Shown here piece by piece: positions 11,224 through 20,535 of a DNA stretch of 64,000 nucleotides (positions are counted from its first letter, which is position 1; every line of letters begins with the position of its first letter). The translations under genes and the position numbers were made by a program. Below the pieces are notes generated by a model, which did not search any database, was not told the DNA's origin, and saw only the letters and a list, made by a program, of their open reading frames with translations. The DNA is taken from NCBI GenBank assembly GCA_947629175.1, contig CANRCT010000004.1, positions 1 to 64,000 of the forward strand. Direction: 5' to 3'. This stretch comes from an uncultured Muribaculaceae bacterium. GTDB lineage: Bacteria; Bacteroidota; Bacteroidia; Bacteroidales; Muribaculaceae.

Positions 11224-12387
11224 TCAGAATGCTTCATTTATATTGAAAGAAAAAGAGGAGGATCCTTTGCCTATGCCATAATCGAACCTCACGTTACAGC
11301 GTTTTTTGAACTCCCACCTGTAGCCGACACCAAAACAAGGCAAGACCTGCCGCCAGCGCATAGTTCCTATCGACGGAGTGACGGTGGAGGCACCGGCCCA
11401 CACGACGGCACCGCTTCTGCGCCAGACATGCTGTCGAAGCTCAGCTACGACATTCAATGCACATTTATCGCGATAACGGCCTTCATAATAGCTGCGCATG
11501 CCTCCACCCTCATCCAGACCGGACAGCATGCTCCAGCACACATTGCCATAAGCAAAACGTCCTGCTATCTGGGCCGCAAGCACACCACCGCGCCACAGCG
11601 GAGTATAGCGGGCCAGCCTGAAAGATGTGAAACTGAAAGCATAACTGTTGCTGAAGAACCTCGGACAAAACTTCTGGTCAACCGACACCAGCCAGCCCGA
11701 CGAGGGGCCTGTATGTGAATCGCGCGAGTCATATTGAAGCCGCAGACCTGCGCCGAACGTATTGGTGACCATATCCTGTCCCTGCCATAACTCGGGGCGT
11801 GCAACCTTGCGTGCGTCATAGTGGTGACACTCTATTGCCGGCCCTATGAACAGGCCCGGGCCGAAACGCCACATAAAGGTGGCCGAGGCACGGTATGACA
11901 ACAGGCGGTATGACGACTCATTTGAGTCATGGCGCTGATTGTCAAAACCGAGACCCCAGAATTTCGTGGGGAATGAATAAAAAAATATGTTATAGTCTAT
12001 ACGATAACGGTCGGAGGGAAATATATGCGTGCCACGGAGACCGAGCAAAGCGAATCCGGCAGTAGACAGATCGGAGTAAAGCGACACATTGGATGGTATC
12101 GACGCGGTGTCATTGCGGTCTGAAAGGTAATTGCCTGCCGCAACCAGACCGATGCCGAGCTTTGTGTCCGACGCATAGTGCGGGCCACCTATAAAACTGA
12201 TGTCAAGTCCCTTGCTGTAATCCGGCTTATTTGACTTTTCAAAATAGTCAAGCAGCCGATCGATAACATTGCCGCGTCGTGGCAAAGTGTCAGCCTGCTG
12301 CTTGTCCTGCTCCTCCAGTGCCAGTCCCGACAACGGGACTATGGCCATGATTAGCGTCAACAATATTTTGAAAAACTGATCGGTCAT
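11224..12387 (-). CDS. Omp85/D15-like outer-membrane beta-barrel protein
   Basis: A 387-aa protein starting MTDQFFKILLTL, with a signal peptide ending near residue 25. An in-frame ATG 15 nt upstream is less likely. Alternating amphipathic strands and a final Phe (INEAF) indicate a 16-strand type barrel inserted by BAM. The segment GGGMRSYYEGRYRDK resembles the barrel-lumen loop motif of the Omp85 superfamily. POTRA domains are missing, so this is the short surface-antigen form without the periplasmic module. It is co-oriented with and immediately upstream of the phosphoethanolamine transferase. Substrate unknown. Confidence 0.75.
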   Translation of the reverse strand: MTDQFFKILLTLIMAIVPLSGLALEEQDKQQADTLPRRGNVIDRLLDYFEKSNKPDYSKGLDISFIGGPHYASDTKLGIGLVAAGNYLSDRNDTASIPSNVSLYSDLSTAGFALLGLRGTHIFPSDRYRIDYNIFFYSFPTKFWGLGFDNQRHDSNESSYRLLSYRASATFMWRFGPGLFIGPAIECHHYDARKVARPELWQGQDMVTNTFGAGLRLQYDSRDSHTGPSSGWLVSVDQKFCPRFFSNSYAFSFTSFRLARYTPLWRGGVLAAQIAGRFAYGNVCWSMLSGLDEGGGMRSYYEGRYRDKCALNVVAELRQHVWRRSGAVVWAGASTVTPSIGTMRWRQVLPCFGVGYRWEFKKRCNVRFDYGIGKGSSSFSFNINEAF

Positions 12388-12578
12388 GACTTCAGGCGGC
12401 AAAGTTAGTCAAAAATATAATAAAGCGGGACACCAAACTTTTCCGAATTATTCCAATTATTATCCTTAACGTCCATAAATGTTCGTTCGAGCCGAACAAC
12501 CGCGAAAAAATGATGTTAAAATAAGAAACAAGGATATTACAAATGTGTTACAATGTCAAAATCCTTCAACTTTTTTGA

Positions 12579-13508
12579 ATGATGAGAAAAATTATCGGCA
12601 TATTTTTGACGATCGTATCAGCCGCATGGCCCGGAGCTTACGCGCTATCCGCATCATCGCTGCAACCCTTGGCGGCATCGATGCCAAGCATGTCGATTCC
12701 GGAGACGCCCCCGGCAGCCATGACGTTACGGTCGCTTGTCGCCGATAAACATGCGCATGACTCCGTCGGCAGAATCATTCAGGCGCCGATCGAAGAGGGA
12801 TGCTGGTCGAAAAAACCGAGTCTATATGATTATCCATATTCACCCACACGCTCCATGCGCGACTGGAACCGCCTTTGGGCCAACACTGCCGTGCTGATGG
12901 GGGGCGGCCTGACGGCTCTCGGCGTGCTCGAACTGCTACCGCAGGAATCAACCGCATGGAACAGCCATGAGAACGGCAAGACTCCGCTTTTCAAACGCTG
13001 GCTGCGCCATGTGAAGGAGGGGCCCGTGTGGGATGGTGACAAGTTCATATTCAACTTCATACTCCATCCATATGCCGGAGCGGCCTACTATATGAGCGCC
13101 CGAAGCTGCGGCTTCAACTACTGGGGATCGTTTGTCTACTGTTTCTGTGTCTCGACCTTTTTCTGGGAATACGGATTCGAAGCATTCAACGAGATACCCT
13201 CGGCTCAGGATATAGTAGTGACTTCGGTCGTAGGATCGATCATGGGCGAAGCATTCTACCACGCCAAGAGACATATCGTTTCAAACGGCTACCGGGTACT
13301 CGGATCCCGCGCACTGGGCTACGTCACAGCCTTTTTCTGTGATCCGGTCAACGAGGTGATGGGCTACTTCCGAGGCGATCAGCGCAGAGCCATACGGCAT
13401 TTCGACGGTCAGTCAAAAGCACAGGCGAGCGCTTCGGGCGGCTTCGTATTCAATCCGGCGGCTTCCGTCGGCATGCGCTACGGTATCAGCCTTAAATGTT
13501 CGTTTTAG
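12579..13508 (+). CDS. DUF3943 domain-containing protein
   Basis: A 309-aa protein with a signal peptide (residues 1-25) and a long conserved core with a hydrophobic, Tyr/Trp-rich middle: KFIFNFILHPYAGAAYY, then NYWGSFVYCFCVSTFFWEYGFEAF and IPSAQDIVVTSVVGSIMGE. This is the recognisable signature of DUF3943, a Bacteroidetes/Proteobacteria envelope family of unknown role. The C-terminus ends in the aromatic-rich YGISLKCSF, as in outer-membrane-inserted proteins. ATGATG at the start allows two adjacent initiation codons. It lies in an envelope gene cluster but has its own upstream gap of 176 nt. Confidence 0.8.
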   Translation: MMRKIIGIFLTIVSAAWPGAYALSASSLQPLAASMPSMSIPETPPAAMTLRSLVADKHAHDSVGRIIQAPIEEGCWSKKPSLYDYPYSPTRSMRDWNRLWANTAVLMGGGLTALGVLELLPQESTAWNSHENGKTPLFKRWLRHVKEGPVWDGDKFIFNFILHPYAGAAYYMSARSCGFNYWGSFVYCFCVSTFFWEYGFEAFNEIPSAQDIVVTSVVGSIMGEAFYHAKRHIVSNGYRVLGSRALGYVTAFFCDPVNEVMGYFRGDQRRAIRHFDGQSKAQASASGGFVFNPAASVGMRYGISLKCSF

Positions 13509-13548
13509 AGAAAAATCAATTAACTTTGCACAACCATAGCCATAACAT

Positions 13549-14514
13549 ATGAAGATCTCACACACGATATACGTTGCGGCACTACTGGCTTCGGCCCTGA
13601 CATCGACCGCACAGACCAAGACCGAAATGATACCCTTCGGCGACTTCGAACACTGGGTGCGCCGTACCATCCGCGAGTCGGTGGTCATCGGCGGCCATGA
13701 GAAGGTGCTTTACGAAGTAGGGCCGGAAAAGAACATCGAAGGGAAAGACAATGTGGCCTATCACAATATGGGAGGTTCGCCCTGGGCCACAAGCAATGTC
13801 TACGCGAAAGTCTCCGGAGTGACAAAAGGCTCTAATGCCGTGTATCCCGCCAACCGTACGGCCACCGACCGTTGCGCGAAACTCTGCACGCAGATGGAGC
13901 GGGTGAAGGTGCTCGGACTCATCAACATGGACGTGATGGTAGCCGGCTCGATGTTTCTCGGAGAGATGCTCGAACCGGTGACGAGTACAAAAGATCCATA
14001 TTCAAAGATGGAGATGGGCATACCATACGCCAGGCGCCCCAAGGCGCTGGTGATGGATTATTCCGTGGATATGCCGCAGACCGATACCAGAGTGAAATCC
14101 ACCGGTTTCGGAGGCAAGAAGGTGCTTCCGGGACGCGACGAGGCGGTGGTGTTCATAATGCTTCAACGGCGCTGGGAGGATGCCAACGGGCAGATACATG
14201 CCAGACGTGTGGCCACGGGGGGAGAAAAATTCACGCGGGGCACAGCGTGGCAGTCGGGCCATAAAGTGCCGCTTGTTTACGGGGATATTTCATCCGACAA
14301 GTCACTGTCGTGGCTCCCTCTGCGCAATGGCGAGAACGCTTATTACGCGCATAATTCCAAAGGCAAGCTTGTAAAAATCCAGGAGGAAGGGTGGGATTCA
14401 CCCGACGCTACTCCCACACATGCCATAGTGATGTTCTCGGCAGGCAACGGCGAACCATATGTGGGGACTGAGGGTCTGACACTTTATGTCGACAACGTCG
14501 GATTCGCATTCTGA
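13549..14514 (+). CDS. PCMD-domain (putative carbohydrate metabolism) secreted protein
   Basis: A 321-aa protein with a cleavable signal peptide ending ...TSTAQ (residues 1-21). The core matches the PCMD family, known from putative glycan-binding proteins of Bacteroidetes: an N-terminal FGDFEHWV motif, KPKALVMDY-like strand (ARRPKALVMDY) and the end LTLYVDNVGFAF. It is probably periplasmic or surface-exposed. A TAACTTTG box at 13521-13528 gives a likely -7 element 20 nt upstream of the start. A second PCMD protein is encoded at 42530-43657. Ligand unknown. Confidence 0.8.
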   Translation: MKISHTIYVAALLASALTSTAQTKTEMIPFGDFEHWVRRTIRESVVIGGHEKVLYEVGPEKNIEGKDNVAYHNMGGSPWATSNVYAKVSGVTKGSNAVYPANRTATDRCAKLCTQMERVKVLGLINMDVMVAGSMFLGEMLEPVTSTKDPYSKMEMGIPYARRPKALVMDYSVDMPQTDTRVKSTGFGGKKVLPGRDEAVVFIMLQRRWEDANGQIHARRVATGGEKFTRGTAWQSGHKVPLVYGDISSDKSLSWLPLRNGENAYYAHNSKGKLVKIQEEGWDSPDATPTHAIVMFSAGNGEPYVGTEGLTLYVDNVGFAF

Positions 14515-14648
14515 AACCTCATCACTGCGATCCCCATGGATGATGTCGCAGCCGGCAATGGTCATCGGGACGTAGCAATACCGGCGGCAGACTGCCGAGA
14601 CAGAAATACCGTTTTTGGTGAAACATAAATTTCCGAGCAAATAAAACG

Positions 14649-14690
14649 AACCGTTGGGAGCAAGCCTATACAAGCTGATTCCCAACGGTT
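14649..14690 (-). terminator. Terminator downstream of tRNA-Pro
   Basis: AACCGTTGGGA (14649-14659) pairs perfectly with 14680-14690 over 11 bp. On the minus strand the stem is followed by a T-rich stretch. It lies 10 nt beyond the tRNA 3' end. Confidence 0.75.
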
Positions 14691-14700
14691 TACATTTTGT

Positions 14701-14774
14701 CGGGGTGAAAGGATTCGAACCTTCGACCCCCTGGTCCCAAACCAGGTGCGCTAACCGGACTGCGCTACACCCCG
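14701..14774 (-). tRNA. tRNA-Pro (anticodon TGG)
   Basis: A 74-nt cloverleaf on the minus strand. The acceptor arms CGGGGTG and CACCCCG pair at 7 bp, the T arm carries GGTTCGAATCC, and the anticodon stem-loop CTGGTTTGGGACCAG shows TGG. A divergent -7 box (TAACTTTG, complement at 14815-14822) lies about 40 nt upstream. The 3' CCA is not encoded. Confidence 0.95.
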
Positions 14775-14868
14775 CCGAAAAAGAGTGCCTGCGGCCAAAC
14801 CCTGATCGACGCTGCAAAGTTAATCATTTTTTCGTAATTTTGCCGAACGTAACCAATATTTATTCTGC

Positions 14869-15477
14869 ATGAGAGGTAAATTGTCATACATTATTCCGGG
14901 GCTGCTGGTGGTCATCGGAATATTCGCGTGGGGAGGAGGGATAGCGTTGTCGTCGCAGACACTGTCGCCACGCTGGGGAGCCATGACCGCAGCTCTTGTA
15001 CTGGCACTCACATCATTGCCCGTCACCTTAAAAAGAGCCGGCCAAGGGAAAAAGATTTCAGAAAAGGCTTTGCGCAGCATAGCACATGTGTTTATTGCCG
15101 GAGGGATCGGTTATTTTGCCATATTAGGCATAAACCGTCTCGGAGCCACAGAAGATAAAGCTGAAACAGTGACCGGCGAAGTGACCCAACGCCTGCGTCA
15201 TACCCATACCCGTCAGCGCCGTGTCGGGCGCAACCGCTATGTGGCCGACGGACATTATTATACCTACGGCGCCCTGATCACTCTCCCCGACGGAACCCAG
15301 ACCGAACAGCATCTCAGCCTGGATGAATACAACCGCTTGAAAACAGGCTCAAGACGTCAGGTGAAAATAGCCCGCGGATGGCTCGGGATGCCGGTGGTAC
15401 TGAGTGTGCGGGATACAAAGGATAATGCCCGAACCGGGAGCAGAATTAACAGAAAAATACATAATGAGGCTAAATAA
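14869..15477 (+). CDS. Membrane protein of unknown function with a C-terminal soluble domain
   Basis: A 202-aa protein with three predicted membrane helices at about residues 7-28, 37-53 and 64-85. A basic, Arg-rich stretch (residues 103-122, HTRQRRVGRNR) and a small beta-rich soluble domain follow. This arrangement resembles DUF3592-like membrane proteins, whose soluble part contains a short SH3-like fold, but I cannot confirm that. A -7 box (TAATTTTG, 14835-14842) lies 27 nt before the ATG. Not recognised with certainty; it sits alone between tRNA-Pro and aroE. Confidence 0.65.
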   Translation: MRGKLSYIIPGLLVVIGIFAWGGGIALSSQTLSPRWGAMTAALVLALTSLPVTLKRAGQGKKISEKALRSIAHVFIAGGIGYFAILGINRLGATEDKAETVTGEVTQRLRHTHTRQRRVGRNRYVADGHYYTYGALITLPDGTQTEQHLSLDEYNRLKTGSRRQVKIARGWLGMPVVLSVRDTKDNARTGSRINRKIHNEAK

Positions 15478-15707
15478 TGACTCATAATTGGGTCATAAGG
15501 CTGTAAGATTCGACTATTTTTCGTATATTTGCCGAAAATATAAGCGACTGACAGCATCGCGGAAACGATTGCACCCAGTCGCAGGCAATCCAATGGCCGC
15601 GGCCCTGCCAGCAAATGCACCCTTGACATAGCCCTCCGACCACGGAACAGTGCGAGATCAATACTTATCGTCAACCCACCTTATAATCAGCAAACGATTG
15701 AATTTGC

Positions 15708-16463
15708 ATGGCTAAACTTCCCGAACACCTCTACGGCCTCATAGGGTTCCCTTTGGGACACTCTTTTTCACAGAACTACTTCAATCAGAAGTTTGAGGCG
15801 GAAAACATATCGGCCAAGTATGTCAACTTCGAGATCGACGACATAGGGCGCCTGATGGAAATCATCGCCCAATATCCCAATCTCGCCGGACTGAATGTCA
15901 CAATTCCATACAAGCAGCAGGTAATTCCCTATATGGACGAGATGGATCCTGACGCGGCCCAGATAGGCGCGGTCAATGTGATAAAATTCATAGGATCGGG
16001 AAAGAATCTCAAGCTCAAGGGCTTCAACAGCGACATAATAGGATTTTCCGACTCTATCGCTCCCCTGCTCAATGAGGAGCGCCGGCATGCACTGGTGCTC
16101 GGCACCGGCGGAGCGGCAAGGGCGGTCAGCCGCGGTCTGATCAATCTCGGGGTGGAAGTTACGGCCGTATCGCGCACCAAACGCGAAGGGATGCTGACTT
16201 ACGGTGAACTGACGCCTGAAATCATGAGTTCCCACAAGGTTATCGTGAACACCACGCCGCTTGGCATGTACCCTCATGTCGACGAGTGCCCCGACATTCC
16301 TTATCAGGAACTCACGCCTGCTCATCTGTGCTACGACCTGCTCTACAACCCCGACGTCACACTCTTCATGAAGCGGGCGCAGGCCTACGGAGCCGAGACA
16401 AAAAACGGCCTTGAGATGCTTCTTCTGCAGGCATTCGCCGCATGGAATATCTGGAATTCATAA
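15708..16463 (+). CDS. aroE: Shikimate dehydrogenase
   Basis: NADPH-dependent reduction of 3-dehydroshikimate to shikimate in aromatic amino acid synthesis. The 251-aa length is normal for short Bacteroidetes AroE. The substrate domain has GFPLGHSFSQNYFN near residue 12 and NVTIPYK with the catalytic Lys; the partner Asp is in the FNSDIIGF segment. The cofactor loop GTGGAARAV lies at residues 129-137, and the C-terminus KNGLEMLLLQAFAAW closes the active site. It has a 230-nt upstream region with a -7-like box TATATTTG at 15524-15531, leaving an unusually long leader of about 175 nt in which I see no ORF. Confidence 0.95.
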   Translation: MAKLPEHLYGLIGFPLGHSFSQNYFNQKFEAENISAKYVNFEIDDIGRLMEIIAQYPNLAGLNVTIPYKQQVIPYMDEMDPDAAQIGAVNVIKFIGSGKNLKLKGFNSDIIGFSDSIAPLLNEERRHALVLGTGGAARAVSRGLINLGVEVTAVSRTKREGMLTYGELTPEIMSSHKVIVNTTPLGMYPHVDECPDIPYQELTPAHLCYDLLYNPDVTLFMKRAQAYGAETKNGLEMLLLQAFAAWNIWNS

Positions 16464-16499
16464 TCATCTTTCAAACATAACCAAACCTATTTTCAAACC

Positions 16500-17534
16500 A
16501 TGTTTACCGAAAAACGCAGCAGCATGCTCCACGGAGTACTGCTCATAGCGCTCTTCTCATGCGCGGCCTTCTATATAGGCAGCGCCCAGGTTGTGCGCGA
16601 TCTTTCCCTCAGCCCGATGATCATAGGCATCGTCCTCGGCATGCTCTATGCCAACTCTCTGCGCAACAATCTTCCCGAGACATGGGTGCCAGGCATACAG
16701 TTCTGCTCGAAGCGCATTCTCCGTGTAGGCATCATTCTTTATGGTTTTCGACTGACATTCCAGGACATACTCAATGTCGGAGCTGCAGGAATTATAATCG
16801 ACGCAATAGTAGTGGTCACCACCATCCTCGGAGGCGTCCTGATAGGTCGTCTCATGAAAATGGACCGCGACATCGCGTTGCTCACGTCCATAGGAAGCGG
16901 CATTTGCGGAGCGGCGGCAGTGCTCGGAGCCGAATCCACCATTCAGACCAAACCCTACAAGACAGCCGTAGCTGTGGCCACAGTGGTCATATTCGGCACG
17001 CTGTCAATGTTCCTTTACCCGATAGCCTACCGTTCGGGCATTCTTGAGATGACTCCTCAGGAGGTGGGCATCTACGCAGGCGCCACGCTCCATGAAGTAG
17101 CCCATGCAGTCGGCGCCGGAAATGCTATGGGCCCCGACGTGGCCAACGTGGCCATCATCGTGAAGATGATCCGTGTGATGCTCCTCGTACCCGTGCTTCT
17201 CGTGCTCGGTTGGTGGGTCGCACGCCGCGCTGCCCGTTCGGCCGAAGGCGGAGCCGCCAAAGGCAAGGTTGCCATTCCATGGTTTGCAGTAGGTTTTCTT
17301 GCTGTGATCGGTTTCAATTCCTTCGATCTGCTCCCGATGCCGGTGGTCGACGCGATCAACTATATCGACACATTCCTTCTGACAATGGCCATGGCCGCTC
17401 TTGGAGCCGAGACAAGTATCGACAAATTCAAGAAAGCGGGCGCCAAGCCGTTCATTCTCGCATTCTGGCTCTACCTCTGGCTTATCGGAGGCGGCTATCT
17501 TCTCTCCAAGTATCTCGCTCCGCTCTGGCTGTAA
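16500..17534 (+). CDS. YeiH/UPF0324 family putative sulfate exporter
   Basis: A 344-aa polytopic membrane protein with about ten helices and the family motifs MIIGIVLGMLYAN, LRVGIILYGFRLTFQDI, GSGICGAAAVLGAES and GATLHEVAHAVGAG. This is the conserved YeiH family, commonly annotated as putative sulfate exporters on limited evidence; the actual substrate is unproven. It starts 36 nt after aroE and ends 15 nt before comEC, so the three may be co-transcribed, though their functions do not obviously connect. Confidence 0.85.
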   Translation: MFTEKRSSMLHGVLLIALFSCAAFYIGSAQVVRDLSLSPMIIGIVLGMLYANSLRNNLPETWVPGIQFCSKRILRVGIILYGFRLTFQDILNVGAAGIIIDAIVVVTTILGGVLIGRLMKMDRDIALLTSIGSGICGAAAVLGAESTIQTKPYKTAVAVATVVIFGTLSMFLYPIAYRSGILEMTPQEVGIYAGATLHEVAHAVGAGNAMGPDVANVAIIVKMIRVMLLVPVLLVLGWWVARRAARSAEGGAAKGKVAIPWFAVGFLAVIGFNSFDLLPMPVVDAINYIDTFLLTMAMAALGAETSIDKFKKAGAKPFILAFWLYLWLIGGGYLLSKYLAPLWL

Positions 17535-17549
17535 GCAACCCGCCGACAC

Positions 17550-19601
17550 ATGCGTCCTCCCCTCTCTCTCATGCCATTGATTCCCATAGCCGTTGCCATG
17601 GCTGTGGGAATCATTCTGTCGGACTGTATGGGATCCGCCGCGGTCGGTTTCGGAGCCGTGGCCGTCTCCATTGCACTGGCTGCCTTGAAACGCAACCATG
17701 CAGCCATTACGGGATGCGCTGTGGCCGCAGGCGCATTGGCTTTCGGGCTCGGCACACCGCAGTCGGGGCGCCTTCCATATGACCGACCGGTCATTCTTGA
17801 AGCCGACATAAGAGAAGTGAGCGATGGCGATGTCACGTGCCGGCTTATAGCCGAGCCGATACGGTATGCCGACGACAGCGGCTCATACCGTTTCGATCGG
17901 GCAGAGCACCTTTACCTTTATATACCGTCGACCGAACCCTATATAGAGGCCGGCGACCGCATAGCAATCGCGACCCGAATCCAGCGTCCGTCGGATCTCA
18001 CCTATTTTCCCGAAGAGACCAGCGAACATCAGCGCATGCGCCGCAACGGCGCCGGCGGCAAAGCGTTTGTCCATCCCGACAGCGTCATCTCGGTGAAGGA
18101 TTCGCCTGATATCTTCATGAAGCTGCTGAAGCTGCGACGCGCTGTCACGGGTATCATATACTCAAGCGGCATGGATGGCCCTACGAAACAGCTGGTCAAC
18201 ATACTTCTTACGGGCGACACCTCCGGCATTGACCAGGAGCTCCGGCAACGTTTCTCGGGCGCCGGGATAGCCCATGTGCTTGCACTGAGCGGACTTCACG
18301 TCGGCATCATAGCGTCGCTGCTAATAGTGATGCTATATCCCCTGCGACTATGCGGACTCCGAGCGGCTGCATCAGTAGCCGTCATAGTGTTGCTGTGGGC
18401 CTACGCGGCCCTGACAGGCATGTCGGCATCGGTGACGAGAGCTGTGGTCATGGCATCGGTGCTGCTTCTCGCATCTTTGCTGCAGCGCCGCCACAGCGCG
18501 GCCAATGCACTCTGCCTTGCGGCAATCCTGATTATGGCATTCGATCCCGGAGCGCTGTTCACCGTCAGCTTCCAACTGTCGTTCGCGGCAGTGGCCGGCA
18601 TTCTTCTTTTAGCGACGCCGCTAAATCCGGTGTCTCCCCGCCGCCGGATACTCCACGGTCTGACCGGCATGCTGACCGTCACGGTCGCAGCGATGCTGGC
18701 CACCGGTGCAGTAGCGGCATATTACTTTCATGCCTTCCCTATATATTTTCTTATCGCCAATGTGGCCATAGCTCCCCTGCTGCCGGTTCTTGTAGCGACA
18801 TCCATATTTGCCATTATCCTTGAAAGCTGCGGATGCGGGATCGGATGGCTTAACCATATCGTTGACCTGCTCGCGTCTGGTGTCACCGGGATAGCCGAAA
18901 CATGCAGCAGTCTGCCTGGAGCGACAGTGACGGGAATATATTTCAGTCCGTGGCTTCTGACGGGAGTGGCGGCAGCCATCGGCGCTTTAGCTTACGGGCT
19001 TCACCGGCACCGCACTGCCGGACTTCTCGCCTCGGCTCTTTGCGCGGCGATCACCGTCTGCGTGGCCCTTATTGCCCCGCCACGCGACGCATCGGGCATA
19101 TACATGATCCCGTCCTACCATTACACCTGCATAGCTGCTGCAACCCCGGGCAATGTCACTGTCATCTCTAATGCAGGCGACAGGATGCTGCATGAGATCG
19201 CCGCCCGCGAACAGCCCCGGTTCCGCGACTATATGTCGCGAAGAGGCATCGACTCCCTTACGGCCGTCAACCGCCGCTTCGATCTCCCGGGCTTAAGATA
19301 CCGGTATCCGGTGCTTCAGGTCGGCACATCTTCGGTAGTGCTTGCCGACGATGCGACCGCGATGCCCGTAGCACTTGAAACGCCCCCGGTGTATTTGATT
19401 GTATGTCGCGGCTATCGCGGAACGATGACCGACCTCGCAGCCACCTACCGCCCCGACACAATCGTTTTTTCATCAGATCTCAACTCCAGACTCTCGGCAA
19501 GATATCTCGGCGAATGCTACGACATCGGCCAGCCGGCCTACCTGATGCGCCCCGACCGCGTCCCCGACCTCAACGCCCTGCTCCACCGGCCCGCTAAATA
19601 A
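17550..19601 (+). CDS. comEC: ComEC/Rec2-family DNA-uptake channel protein
   Basis: An inner-membrane protein for translocating single-stranded DNA during transformation. The 683 aa comprise an N-terminal pair of helices, a DUF4131-like periplasmic OB-type domain (about residues 70-190) and the multi-helix competence domain with the hallmark HVLALSGLHVGIIASL near residue 240. The C-terminal metallo-beta-lactamase nuclease domain seen in Firmicutes ComEC is absent: the protein ends at a roughly 150-residue soluble tail without an HxHxDH motif. It follows the YeiH gene by 15 nt. Natural competence in this organism is not shown by this gene alone. Confidence 0.88.
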   Translation: MRPPLSLMPLIPIAVAMAVGIILSDCMGSAAVGFGAVAVSIALAALKRNHAAITGCAVAAGALAFGLGTPQSGRLPYDRPVILEADIREVSDGDVTCRLIAEPIRYADDSGSYRFDRAEHLYLYIPSTEPYIEAGDRIAIATRIQRPSDLTYFPEETSEHQRMRRNGAGGKAFVHPDSVISVKDSPDIFMKLLKLRRAVTGIIYSSGMDGPTKQLVNILLTGDTSGIDQELRQRFSGAGIAHVLALSGLHVGIIASLLIVMLYPLRLCGLRAAASVAVIVLLWAYAALTGMSASVTRAVVMASVLLLASLLQRRHSAANALCLAAILIMAFDPGALFTVSFQLSFAAVAGILLLATPLNPVSPRRRILHGLTGMLTVTVAAMLATGAVAAYYFHAFPIYFLIANVAIAPLLPVLVATSIFAIILESCGCGIGWLNHIVDLLASGVTGIAETCSSLPGATVTGIYFSPWLLTGVAAAIGALAYGLHRHRTAGLLASALCAAITVCVALIAPPRDASGIYMIPSYHYTCIAAATPGNVTVISNAGDRMLHEIAAREQPRFRDYMSRRGIDSLTAVNRRFDLPGLRYRYPVLQVGTSSVVLADDATAMPVALETPPVYLIVCRGYRGTMTDLAATYRPDTIVFSSDLNSRLSARYLGECYDIGQPAYLMRPDRVPDLNALLHRPAK

Positions 19602-19634
19602 TCGAGCGTTATAACAGCAGACCGACGGCTCACA

Positions 19635-20090
19635 TCATTCAACAGCCTCTACGGCCTCTATAGTATCCTTAAAAGCATGATACTCCCCGTTTGGGAAATA
19701 TGTCGACATTTGAAATTCCTCTATTGTCGGAGATTCCGATAAAGCCTTGTCAAACTTAGCTGGAGTCATCTCATAGAAAATATCGAGTGATGTTTCTTCA
19801 ATATACCACCATTCATGAACGCCCAACGCCTCACAAAGTGACCTTACATATTTCCGAAACCTTGTCCCATTAAGAACGTCACTCCAGTAAGCAAAAAAAC
19901 AGAAACACAGATATGGGAACAAATAGTCACATTCCAAATATCCTGCCCAAGGCCCTGCAATATCTATTGAGCCTCGGCTCTTTCGCTCCACCGCACCTGG
20001 AACAGCTTCGTCTATCATCCTAGCCTGCTGATGAATATCATTATAATCACAGCCGAAAGGCTGAAAAAATACATATAATCTCTGCGACAT
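19635..20090 (-). CDS. Hypothetical protein
   Basis: A 151-aa protein, rich in aromatic residues (YVFFQPFGCDYND, WAGYLECDYLFPYLCFCFFAYW) and acidic overall, with no signal peptide. The central hydrophobic stretch (residues 54-70) could be buried or membrane-associated. The C-terminus is an acidic helix ending EAVEAVE. It stands alone on the minus strand between comEC and the tRNA-Met locus. Base composition is lower in GC than in comEC, so it may be accessory. I do not recognise a family. Confidence 0.55.
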   Translation of the reverse strand: MSQRLYVFFQPFGCDYNDIHQQARMIDEAVPGAVERKSRGSIDIAGPWAGYLECDYLFPYLCFCFFAYWSDVLNGTRFRKYVRSLCEALGVHEWWYIEETSLDIFYEMTPAKFDKALSESPTIEEFQMSTYFPNGEYHAFKDTIEAVEAVE

Positions 20091-20406
20091 AATTTCTTCA
20101 ATAATCTCGATATTTAATACACCATTGCAAATGTAATCAAATTCTTAATATAGATTTATCTGCTCATCAAAAAGTTATAAGGCAACAACCTCGCAAAGAA
20201 TAAAATCCATAAAATTATTATACATTGCAGATAGGCTTATCTATTATATAACCAATTATAAGTGAACCTCATATTTTCCACCATCCATCTTGGATAAAAC
20301 GGAATCCCGCAGAATTAAAATAAAAACACGATAACATTTGTATGACTCAAAAAAAAGATTTAACTTTGCAGACGCAATCGGGAAATCAACAACACACTCA
20401 TTGCCC
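20091..20406. other. AT-rich intergenic region before tRNA-Met
   Basis: 316 nt without an ORF. It contains the upstream region of the minus-strand hypothetical gene (a TACATTTG -7-like box, complement at 20128-20135) and, at its right end, the tRNA-Met promoter. Nothing else is apparent. Confidence 0.5.
20337..20368 (+). promoter_or_regulatory. tRNA-Met promoter
   Basis: TTTG (20337-20340), a 20-nt spacer, then TAACTTTG (20361-20368). It is a full match to the Bacteroidetes housekeeping consensus, 38 nt upstream of the tRNA 5' end. Confidence 0.8.
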
Positions 20407-20480
20407 GGTCCCATAGCTCAGTTGGTTAGAGCACCTGACTCATAATCAGGGAGTCCTTGGTTCAAGCCCAAGTGGGACCA
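20407..20480 (+). tRNA. tRNA-Met-type (anticodon CAT), integration target
   Basis: A 74-nt cloverleaf: acceptor GGTCCCA/TGGGACC with discriminator A, D arm AGCTCAGTTGGTTAGAGC, anticodon loop CTCATAA, T loop GGTTCAAGCCC. CCA is not encoded. CAT could be elongator Met or lysidine-modified Ile2; I cannot separate these by eye. The 3' half is duplicated at 27542-27585, so the gene remains intact after integration of the element. Confidence 0.93.
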
Positions 20481-20481
20481 C
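20438..20481 (+). repeat. attL: 44-bp direct repeat within tRNA-Met
   Basis: Identical over 44 bp to 27542-27585. It begins in the anticodon loop (ACTCATAATCAGG) and runs one base past the tRNA discriminator. It is the left junction of the element and supplies the intact tRNA 3' end. Confidence 0.93.
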
Positions 20482-20493
20482 AACCTAACAGTC

Positions 20494-20526
20494 AAGCACT
20501 TACATTTACTTGTAGGTGCTTTTCTT
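20494..20526 (+). terminator. Element-encoded terminator for tRNA-Met
   Basis: AAGCACTTAC (20494-20503) pairs with GTAGGTGCTT (20512-20521), followed by a T-rich tail. The same 10-bp architecture occurs at the right flank (27598-27627), where a C-G pair is replaced by G-C. The element thus restores a terminator to the interrupted tRNA transcript. Confidence 0.8.
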
Positions 20527-20535
20527 TTTGAGGTA

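Noticed and set aside
15478-15707. Possible riboswitch upstream of aroE
   Set aside because: The 230-nt gap has a -7-like box and a long leader, but I could not find a convincing set of helices or match a known riboswitch class.
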